From positions 1-13,509 of the forward strand of contig CAYRWY010000131.1 in assembly GCA_964427955.1 (NCBI GenBank): a stretch of DNA of 13,509 nt, read 5' to 3'. Positions 1 to 5,219 of the stretch are shown one piece after another. The notes beneath the pieces were generated by a model, which made no database searches, had not been told where the DNA came from, and saw nothing but the letters and a program-made list of their open reading frames with translations. The position numbers were made by a program, and so were the translations under genes. Positions within the stretch are counted from its first letter, which is position 1, and the number at the start of each line of letters is the position of its first letter. Origin of the DNA: JACRBK01 sp964427955. GTDB lineage: Bacteria; Chloroflexota; Anaerolineae; Aggregatilineales; Aggregatilineaceae.

Positions 1-1
1 C

Positions 2-58
2 GCGGGTGTGGAAGTGACCGCGTCCGCCGTGCTGCAAGACTGCATCTTGCTCGCGTAG
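2..58 (+). CDS. C-terminal end of an unidentified upstream gene (partial)
   Basis: Only the last 18 codons and a TAG stop are inside the window. The frame reads AGVEVTASAVLQDCILLA and ends at 56-58. It was chosen because its codons mostly end in G or C, like the genes that follow. Of the other two frames, one stops within a few codons and the other gives an unlikely Arg-rich string. The fragment is too short to assign a family. It ends 11 bp before a perfect 9-bp hairpin, which may mark the 3' end of its transcript. Confidence 0.45.
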   Translation, partial: AGVEVTASAVLQDCILLA

Positions 59-65
59 CATGTCC

Positions 66-93
66 GTAGGGGCGACCCGCCGGGTCGCCCTTC
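66..93. repeat. Short dispersed palindrome, GTAGGGGCG...CGCCCTTC type
   Basis: GGGCGACCC (70-78) and GGGTCGCCC (82-90) form a perfect 9-bp stem around a 3-nt loop. It is flanked by GTAG on the left and TTC on the right. The same frame (GTAGGGGCG, variable middle, CGCCCTTC) recurs at 13076-13102, so this is a repeat family rather than a single hairpin. There is no T-run after the stem, so it is not a classic intrinsic terminator, though it could end or stabilise the transcript of the upstream gene. Confidence 0.7.
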
Positions 94-168
94 ATCAGTA
101 AGCGCCAGACTATTTGTGATTTTCCACCAAAATCGTTACATTGTCTGAACAAAAAACCTGTGATAAAG

Positions 169-198
169 TTGTGCAAATCGATTCTGATGCGGTACAAT
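169..198 (+). promoter_or_regulatory. Putative promoter of the arginine operon
   Basis: A good -10 hexamer, TACAAT (193-198), has a poor -35, TTGTGC (169-174), 18 bp upstream. The surrounding 110-206 stretch is visibly more AT-rich than the coding sequence. The expected transcription start, about 204-206, falls directly at the ATG of the leader ORF (207), which would make the leader peptide mRNA leaderless. A second, weaker pair is TTGTCT (141-146) with TAAAGT (164-169). Start-site mapping would decide between them. Confidence 0.45.
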
Positions 199-206
199 TT
201 GTTGCT

Positions 207-281
207 ATGGTATACGATTTGTCCTTAGCCCTACGCTTCCCTCGTCGCCGTCCGGAACTCCCCCACCTGGGTCCGGACTAG
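207..281 (+). CDS. Arginine-rich leader peptide upstream of argC (24 aa)
   Basis: A small ORF, ATG at 207 and TAG at 279, encodes a 24-residue peptide beginning MVYDLSLA and containing ALRFPRRRPELP. Four of its codons are Arg: CGC at 234, and CGT, CGC, CGT in a row at 243-251. That is four in a seven-codon stretch, placed between the presumed promoter and an intrinsic terminator in front of an arginine biosynthesis operon. This is the arrangement of the classic his, trp and leu leader peptides. There is no Shine-Dalgarno sequence, and the ATG lies at or within a few bases of the predicted transcript start. Function is inferred: the ribosome would stall on the Arg codons when charged tRNA-Arg is scarce. 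The ORF is too short to prove by coding statistics. Confidence 0.7.
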   Translation: MVYDLSLALRFPRRRPELPHLGPD

Positions 282-342
282 TGGCGTTTGGATAGGCTAA
301 GAACGCAAACAGACCGGTCAATCAAACCGCTCTCGGACCCAG
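224..342 (+). promoter_or_regulatory. Mutually exclusive RNA pairings of the argC leader (attenuator)
   Basis: Three pairings can be read off the sequence. Stem A: CTTAGCC (224-230) with GGCTAAG (295-301), 7 bp. Stem B: GTCCGGA (250-256) with TCCGGAC (272-278), 7 bp, whose 5' arm begins inside the last Arg codon. Antiterminator: CTGGGTCCG (267-275) with CGGACCCAG (334-342), 9 bp perfect plus one G-U; its 3' side is the loop and top of the terminator hairpin. Stem B and the antiterminator share 272-275, so they exclude each other. A small local stem, GCGTTT (284-289) with GAACGC (301-306), competes with stem A. A ribosome stalled on Arg codons 243-251 would cover stem B's 5' arm and free the antiterminator strand. 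A ribosome reaching the stop at 279 would cover that strand and let the terminator form. Confidence 0.7.
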
Positions 343-359
343 TTCGAGAGCGGTTTTTT
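324..359 (+). terminator. Intrinsic terminator in the argC leader (attenuator)
   Basis: AAACCGCTCTCG (324-335) and CGAGAGCGGTTT (345-356) form a perfect 12-bp stem with a GC-rich core. The 9-nt loop is GACCCAGTT and the stem runs into a six-T tract (354-359). This is textbook rho-independent form. It stands only 18 nt before the argC start and downstream of the operon promoter, so unregulated it would stop transcription before the genes. The loop and the top of the 5' arm are complementary to 267-275, which makes the terminator conditional. Confidence 0.93.
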
Positions 360-377
360 GTTGAATGAAGGAGCCGC

Positions 378-1382
378 ATGTCCCTCAAAGCAGGAATCTA
401 CGGAGCCACGGGCTACACCGGGTTCGAATTGGTCCGGCTGCTCGACCAGCATCCCCAGGTCGAGATCGCGTTTCTGACTTCCGAAAGCTCGGCGGGGCAA
501 AGCCTGCGCCAGAGTTGGCCGCAGGCGCTCGATCTGCCGCTGGTCAAAGCCGCCGACGCCCCGCTGGGCGACGTGGACTGCGTGTTCCTGTGCCTGCCGC
601 ATACCAAGTCGGCGCCGTTGGCCGCGCAGGCGCTCGCACAGGGCGTGCGCGTGGTGGACCTCTCGGCGGATCTGCGGCTCGATGATCCGGCGGTCTATAC
701 CCGGTGGTACGGCGCGCCCCATCCCAACCCGGAACTGCTGCCCGTGCCGTATGGCCTGCCCGAACTCGGACGCGATGCGCTGATCGAGGCGCAGGTGATC
801 GCCAACCCCGGCTGCTACGCGACGGCGACGCTGCTGGCGCTCGCTCCCCTGGTGCGCGCGAATCTGTTGATCCCCGGCACGCCGATGATCGTGGATGCCA
901 AGTCCGGCGTATCGGGCGCGGGCCGCACGCCCAAGCAAAATATCCTGTTCTGCGAAGTGCACGGCAACTTCTCGCCCTACAGCATCGGGCATACCCACCG
1001 CCACGTCTCCGAGATCGAGCAGGTGTTGGCGGCGCAGGGCAGCGTCACCGGCCCGCTGGTCTTTTCGCCGCACCTGCTGCCCACCGACCGGGGTATCCTG
1101 GCGACGGTCTACGCCCAGGTGCGCGACCTGGACGCGGCGCGCGCGGCTTTCACCACCCTGTACGACGGCGAACCGTTGGTGCACGTGCTCCCGGCGGGCG
1201 AACTGGCGACGTTGGGCCACATCGTGCGCACGCCGCACGCCATGCTGTCGCTCACGCCGGGCGGCGAGAACGTCCTGATCGTCGTCTCGGTGCTGGATAA
1301 CCTGCTCAAGGGCGCGGCCTCGCAGGCGGTCCAGAATTTCAACTTGATGTACAACCTTCCCGAAACCAGCGGGTTATTGTAA
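378..1382 (+). CDS. argC: N-acetyl-gamma-glutamyl-phosphate reductase
   Basis: ArgC reduces N-acetylglutamyl phosphate to the semialdehyde with NADPH, the third step of ornithine synthesis, in the cytoplasm. The 334-residue protein has the N-terminal nucleotide-binding loop GATGYTG (residues 9-15) and the active-site signature ANPGCYATA with catalytic Cys146. It also has the family motifs DAKSGVSGAG (173-182) and GHTHRHV (204-210). Length is normal for the bacterial family. The start is fixed by GAAGGAG at 367-373, four bases before the ATG; this site lies immediately beyond the attenuator's T-tract. It is the first structural gene of the arginine operon, followed after 17 bp by argB. Confidence 0.97.
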   Translation: MSLKAGIYGATGYTGFELVRLLDQHPQVEIAFLTSESSAGQSLRQSWPQALDLPLVKAADAPLGDVDCVFLCLPHTKSAPLAAQALAQGVRVVDLSADLRLDDPAVYTRWYGAPHPNPELLPVPYGLPELGRDALIEAQVIANPGCYATATLLALAPLVRANLLIPGTPMIVDAKSGVSGAGRTPKQNILFCEVHGNFSPYSIGHTHRHVSEIEQVLAAQGSVTGPLVFSPHLLPTDRGILATVYAQVRDLDAARAAFTTLYDGEPLVHVLPAGELATLGHIVRTPHAMLSLTPGGENVLIVVSVLDNLLKGAASQAVQNFNLMYNLPETSGLL

Positions 1383-1399
1383 GCGCCAAAGGACGGATC

Positions 1400-2152
1400 A
1401 TGATGTCGGATAACCTGCCGGTCGTCGTCAAAGTGGGCGGCAACGATCTCGATAAACCGGGGTTCGTGGACGAGCTGGCGGGGGCGCTGGCCGACTTGAA
1501 CCAGCGGACGCCCTGCCTGCTGGTGCACGGCGGCGGGCAGGCGATCAACCGCCTGCAAAAGCAGTTGGGGCTGGAACCGAAGATGGTCAACGGCCAGCGC
1601 GTCACCGACGAAGCCTCGCTCGAAGTGGCCGAGATGGTGCTGTCGGGCGTGGTCAACAAGCAGTTGACGCTGGCGCTGCTGCGGGCCGGTGTGGATGCGC
1701 TGGGCGTGAGCGGTGTGGATCGCGGGCTGCTGCAAGTCGAACCCTGGTCGCCGGACATGGGCCGCGTAGGCCGGATCGTGAAGGTCCGCGCCCAGGTGCT
1801 GCTGGAATGGTGCGCGCAGCACGTCGTCCCGGTCGTCTCGCCCATCTCGATGGGACCGGACGGGCGCTACAACGTCAACGCCGATCACGCCGCGGGATCG
1901 ATTGCCGCCGCGCTCCAGGCCGCGCACGCCACGTTCATCACGAACGTGCCCGGCGTGAAGATCGGGGACGACGTCGCGCCGCTGCTGTCGGTATCCGAAG
2001 TCCACGACTTGATCGCCCGGCAGATCATCACGGGCGGCATGATCCCCAAAGTGCAGGCGGCGTTGGACGCGGTCGCCAGCGGGGTGCAAAAAGCGGTTAT
2101 CACCGACCTGGCGGGACTGCGCGCCGGGACGGGTACGGTTCTGGTGGCTTGA
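1400..2152 (+). CDS. argB: Acetylglutamate kinase
   Basis: ArgB phosphorylates N-acetylglutamate with ATP, the usual control point of the pathway. The 250-residue protein is an amino acid kinase with the Gly-rich KVGGND (11-16), HGGGQAINR (43-51), the substrate motif QRVTDEASLEVAEMVL (66-81), YNVNAD (157-162) and GGMIPK with Lys217. The RVTD signature fits ArgB rather than the LysW-dependent LysZ branch, although both belong to this family. It lacks the extra N-terminal helix of about 30 to 40 residues that marks hexameric, arginine-inhibited kinases, so feedback inhibition by arginine is doubtful and transcriptional attenuation may carry more of the control. AAAGGA (1388-1393) precedes two adjacent ATGs (1400, 1403); either could be used. 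Confidence 0.95.
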   Translation: MMSDNLPVVVKVGGNDLDKPGFVDELAGALADLNQRTPCLLVHGGGQAINRLQKQLGLEPKMVNGQRVTDEASLEVAEMVLSGVVNKQLTLALLRAGVDALGVSGVDRGLLQVEPWSPDMGRVGRIVKVRAQVLLEWCAQHVVPVVSPISMGPDGRYNVNADHAAGSIAAALQAAHATFITNVPGVKIGDDVAPLLSVSEVHDLIARQIITGGMIPKVQAALDAVASGVQKAVITDLAGLRAGTGTVLVA

Positions 2153-2165
2153 TCTCGTTCACGAT

Positions 2166-2192
2166 CCCGCTCCGGACTCGAACTGGAGCGGG
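2166..2192 (+). other. Hairpin in the argB-argD spacer
   Basis: CCCGCTCCGG (2166-2175) pairs with CTGGAGCGGG (2183-2192), 10 bp with one G-U, around a 7-nt loop. The stem is followed by CAAAAATG and not by a T-run, so it should not terminate. It fills most of the 66-bp gap, the largest inside the operon. It may be a processing or mRNA-stability element separating the argCB and argD portions. Confidence 0.55.
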
Positions 2193-2218
2193 CAAAAATG
2201 CCTGATTGAGAGGGTTTG

Positions 2219-3406
2219 ATGGCTGATCCGATTATTGAGAAAACGAAGCGTTACATCGCCGGAACCTACGCGCGCGCGCCGTTTGCGCTGGTGCAGGGCC
2301 AGGGCATGATCGTCACCGACAGCACCGGCAAAGAGTATCTCGATTTCGGCTCCGGGATCGCGGTCAACGCGCTCGGCCATGCCGACGCCGGGATCGTCGA
2401 GGCGGTGTCCGAGCAGGTTGGGCAGTTGAGCCACATCTGCAACCTGTATTATTCCGAGCCGCAGGCCGATTTGGCCGAGATGCTGTGCAACCTGAGCTTT
2501 GCCGACAAGGTGTTTTTCACCAACTCCGGCGGCGAGGCGGTCGAAGCGGCGATCAAGTTCGCGCGCAAGTACGCCAAGGCCACCTATGGCCCCGGCAAGA
2601 CCGAGATCGTCGCCTTCACCAACGCCTTTCATGGCCGGACGGCGGGCGCGTTGGCCCTCACCCCGCGTGAGAAATACCAGGCGCCCTTCCGCCCGCTGAT
2701 GCCCGACGTGCGCATCGCGCCGTTCAACGATCTCGCCGCCGCCGAAAAAGTGATCGGCCCTGAAACCTGCGCCGTGTTCGTGGAGCCGGTCCAGGGTGAA
2801 GGCGGGATCACGCCCGTCACGCGCGACTTCGTGCACGGGCTGCGCGAGCTGTGCGACCGCTATCACGCGCTGCTGGTTTTCGACGAAATCCAGTGCGGGA
2901 TGGGCCGCACCGGCACGCTGTGGGCCTACGAGCAGTTCGGCGTCCAGCCGGACATCATGACCGTGGCCAAGGCGCTGGGCGGGGGACTGCCCATCGGCGC
3001 GGCGCTGCTGACCGAAGAAGTCGCCAGCGCGATGCAGCCCGGCGAGCACGGCAGCACCTTCGCGGGCGGGCCGGTGGTCTGCCGCGCGGCGCAGGTCGTG
3101 CTGGAGCGGGTGAGCGATCCGGCCTTCCTGGCGCACGTGACCGCCACCGGGAAGTATTTGATGGAGCGGCTGTCCGAGCTGCATTCGCCGCACATTCAAG
3201 AAGTGCGCGGCCTGGGCCTGATGGTCGGGATCGAGATGGACCTTGAGGTCGCGCCGCTGATCGCCCAGGGCTTTGAGCAGGGGGTCCTGATGCTCAATGC
3301 CGGAACCAACATTCTGCGCCTGCTGCCGCCGTTGATCGCGGAAGAGGCGCACGTGGACCACTTTGTGACCGTACTTGAACACATTCTGCTGGAGACGACT
3401 GCCTGA
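2219..3406 (+). CDS. argD: Acetylornithine aminotransferase
   Basis: ArgD transfers the amino group of glutamate to N-acetylglutamate semialdehyde, giving N-acetylornithine, with pyridoxal phosphate. The 395-residue class III aminotransferase shows TNSGGEAVEAA (101-111), the FHGR turn (137-140), FDEIQCGMGRTG with Asp222, and VAKALGGGLPIGA with the PLP-binding Lys251. The start is the ATG at 2219, five bases after GAGAGGG (2208-2214); an in-frame TTG just upstream is unlikely. Members of this family can also act on succinyl-diaminopimelate (DapC activity) or GABA; the operon setting supports the arginine role. Its stop overlaps the next start (TGATG at 3404-3408), so it is probably translationally coupled to the acetyltransferase. 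Confidence 0.96.
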   Translation: MADPIIEKTKRYIAGTYARAPFALVQGQGMIVTDSTGKEYLDFGSGIAVNALGHADAGIVEAVSEQVGQLSHICNLYYSEPQADLAEMLCNLSFADKVFFTNSGGEAVEAAIKFARKYAKATYGPGKTEIVAFTNAFHGRTAGALALTPREKYQAPFRPLMPDVRIAPFNDLAAAEKVIGPETCAVFVEPVQGEGGITPVTRDFVHGLRELCDRYHALLVFDEIQCGMGRTGTLWAYEQFGVQPDIMTVAKALGGGLPIGAALLTEEVASAMQPGEHGSTFAGGPVVCRAAQVVLERVSDPAFLAHVTATGKYLMERLSELHSPHIQEVRGLGLMVGIEMDLEVAPLIAQGFEQGVLMLNAGTNILRLLPPLIAEEAHVDHFVTVLEHILLETTA

Positions 3407-3858
3407 TGTTGATCCGCCAACCCCATGCCGATGAAGTAGAAGCCATTAGCGCCCTGTTCGAAGACGAAGTCCGCGCGGGCCGGATGCTGCCCCGCAAGGT
3501 CGATGAAATCCGCCTGCGCCTGAACGACTGGCTGGTGGCGGACGAGTACGGACAGGTGATCGGCTGTGTATCCCTGGTGGCATTCAACCAGTCTTTGTGT
3601 GAGCTGCGTTCGCTGGCGGTTTCCTCGGTCTACCGGGGCGGCGGGATCGGCAGTCAGTTGATCGCGGGGGCGCTGGATCTGGCCCGCGCGCGGGGAATGC
3701 GCCGGGTGCTGGCGCTGACGCGTGCCGTGTCGCTGTTCGAGCGATCCGGGTTCCAGCGAGATTTTGTCGGAAACTTTCCTGAAAAAGTCTGGCGGGACTG
3801 CACGCCGTGCCCCTTCCGCCGGGCGTGTGACGAAGTGGCGCTGATCTACGATCTTTGA
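3406..3858 (+). CDS. argA: Short GNAT-type amino-acid N-acetyltransferase (N-acetylglutamate synthase)
   Basis: This gene most likely makes N-acetylglutamate from acetyl-CoA and glutamate, the entry step of the pathway. The 150-residue protein is a single GNAT domain with the acetyl-CoA loop YRGGGIGSQL (76-85). It carries features of stand-alone ArgA proteins: MLPRKVDEI (27-35), CELRSLAVS (65-73), FERSGF (111-116) and a C-terminal NFPEKVWRDC...CP...CDEVAL tail with Cys132, Cys135 and Cys141. It lacks the amino-acid-kinase-like regulatory domain of the long E. coli ArgA. The ATG overlaps the argD stop, which ties its expression to argD. Because argJ follows and can recycle acetyl groups, this enzyme probably has an anaplerotic role. 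A general acetyltransferase is the less likely alternative. Confidence 0.88.
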   Translation: MLIRQPHADEVEAISALFEDEVRAGRMLPRKVDEIRLRLNDWLVADEYGQVIGCVSLVAFNQSLCELRSLAVSSVYRGGGIGSQLIAGALDLARARGMRRVLALTRAVSLFERSGFQRDFVGNFPEKVWRDCTPCPFRRACDEVALIYDL

Positions 3859-3903
3859 AGCGCCCCGCACGACATTCAGCATAGCACCGTACCGGGAGGA
3901 CCT

Positions 3904-5088
3904 ATGACGGTTTACGCTCCGCAAGGTTTCCGCATCGCTGGGACCGCCTGCGGCTTGAAGAAAAACGGCAGCAAGGACATCGCCCTGCTGGTCAGTGATC
4001 GCCCCTGCCAGGCGGCGGGCGCGTTCACCACCAACCGGGTGAAAGCCGCGCCGGTGCTCTACGACCAGGCTATCCTGGCCCAGCCGGGCGCCCAGGTGCG
4101 TGCTGTGATCGCCAATACTGGCAGCGCCAATGCCTGCACCGGCGAGGCCGGACTCGAAAACACCCGCCAGACGGCGGCGTTGGTGGCCGGGCTGATCGGC
4201 TGTCAGCCGGGCGAAGTGCTGGCGCTCTCGACCGGCGTGATCGGCCTGCCGCTGGCGATGGACAAGGTGGCGCAGGGCGTCCAGGCGCTCGGCGGCTTGT
4301 TGGGGGCGGATCACTGGCCGGTCGCTGCCGAGTCGATCATGACCACCGACACGCGACCCAAGATCGCCAGCGTCCGGTTGGCGTCGGGCTGTGTGATCAC
4401 CGGGATCGCCAAAGGGGCCGGCATGATCGCGCCCAACATGGCGACCATGCTCTCGATCATCGCCACCGATGCCGACGTCTCGCGCGAGGTGCTGGCGCGC
4501 GCGCTGGCGTCTGCCGCCGGGCAGAGCTTCAACCGGATCGTGGTAGACGGCGACATGAGCACGAACGATACCGTCCTGGTGCTGGCCAACGGCGCGTCCG
4601 GGGTCACATTGAGCGAGGCCGAATTCATCGAGGCGCTGACCGGGGTCTGCACGCAGCTCGCGCAGGCCATCGTACGCGATGGCGAAGGCGCGACCAAGTT
4701 CGTGACGGTGGACGTGACCGGCGCGGCCAGCGAGGCCAGCGCCCGCACCGTCGCCCGGCAGATCGCGACTTCCCCGCTGGTCAAGACGGCGTTCTACGGG
4801 GCCGATCCCAACTGGGGGCGCATCCTGTGCGCGGCGGGCTATTCCGGGATCGATCTCGATCCGGCCCGGCTGGCGCTGTGGCTGACCGATACGCACGGCA
4901 AGCCGATGATTCAACTGGTCGAGGCCGGGAGTCCGCTGGATTACGACGAAAAGGCGGCCATCGGCCTGATGCAGGCGGCGGAATGGGGCGTGCGGCTGGA
5001 CCTGGGCGCCGGGACCGCGCACGCGCTGGTCTGGACCTGCGACCTCAGCCACGAGTACGTCACGATCAACGGCCATTATCGCACGTAG
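3904..5088 (+). CDS. argJ: Ornithine acetyltransferase (glutamate N-acetyltransferase)
   Basis: ArgJ moves the acetyl group from N-acetylornithine to glutamate, closing the cyclic arginine pathway; bifunctional forms can also use acetyl-CoA. The 394-residue precursor has the oxyanion-hole region NTGSANACTG (71-80) and the self-cleavage site KGAGMIAPNMATML. Cleavage is expected between Ala180 and Thr181, with Thr181 becoming the nucleophile. The C-terminus HEYVTINGHYRT matches the family's usual end, so the gene is complete. GGGAGGA (3894-3900) lies three bases before the ATG. The 45-bp gap from argA holds no obvious signal. It is the last gene of the operon; argF, argG and argH are not in the window. 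Confidence 0.96.
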   Translation: MTVYAPQGFRIAGTACGLKKNGSKDIALLVSDRPCQAAGAFTTNRVKAAPVLYDQAILAQPGAQVRAVIANTGSANACTGEAGLENTRQTAALVAGLIGCQPGEVLALSTGVIGLPLAMDKVAQGVQALGGLLGADHWPVAAESIMTTDTRPKIASVRLASGCVITGIAKGAGMIAPNMATMLSIIATDADVSREVLARALASAAGQSFNRIVVDGDMSTNDTVLVLANGASGVTLSEAEFIEALTGVCTQLAQAIVRDGEGATKFVTVDVTGAASEASARTVARQIATSPLVKTAFYGADPNWGRILCAAGYSGIDLDPARLALWLTDTHGKPMIQLVEAGSPLDYDEKAAIGLMQAAEWGVRLDLGAGTAHALVWTCDLSHEYVTINGHYRT

Positions 5089-5106
5089 AAAAGAAAAGCG
5101 ATTCAA

Positions 5107-5131
5107 CGCAGAGATCGCAGAGCACGCAGAG
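5107..5131. repeat. Triple CGCAGAG repeat
   Basis: CGCAGAG occurs three times with a 9-bp period (5107-5113, 5116-5122, 5125-5131), separated by AT and CA. From memory, strings of this heptamer are found between genes in many unrelated bacterial genomes; their role is unknown. Here it lies just after the argJ stop. Confidence 0.75.
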
Positions 5132-5169
5132 AAAAAACGGGGAATGAGAGAACGATAGGGGGCAACCTT

Positions 5170-5200
5170 CCCCTCTCCCATGTTCTTGATGGGAGAGGGG
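5170..5200. repeat. 12-bp-stem palindrome between convergent genes
   Basis: CCCCTCTCCCAT (5170-5181) pairs perfectly with ATGGGAGAGGGG (5189-5200) around a 7-nt loop. It lies between the end of argJ and the end of the minus-strand binding-protein gene, so it would sit at the 3' end of both transcripts. There is no T-run on either strand. The flank GAGGGGTGAGG (5204-5214) has its reverse complement CCTCACCCCT beside a similar stem at 13034-13060, so this is a mobile-looking repeat family that may double as a transcript end. Confidence 0.75.
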
Positions 5201-5219
5201 ATTGAGGGGTGAGGGCCTA

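Noticed and set aside
168..192. An ArgR (ARG box) operator in the AT-rich promoter region
   Set aside because: GTGCAAATCGATTCTGATGC has only a loose resemblance to a TGAAT...ATTCA palindrome; arms do not match well enough to call.
200..360. A T-box riboswitch upstream of argC
   Set aside because: I could not find the conserved T-box bulge sequence or a plausible specifier loop; the Arg-codon ORF explains the leader better.
2159..3382. A 407-codon minus-strand frame opposite argD
   Set aside because: It mirrors a well-conserved aminotransferase and shows no protein family features.
5161..5219. The hairpin after argJ as a standard rho-independent terminator
   Set aside because: The stem is long but no T-run follows on either strand, and the sequence belongs to a dispersed repeat family.
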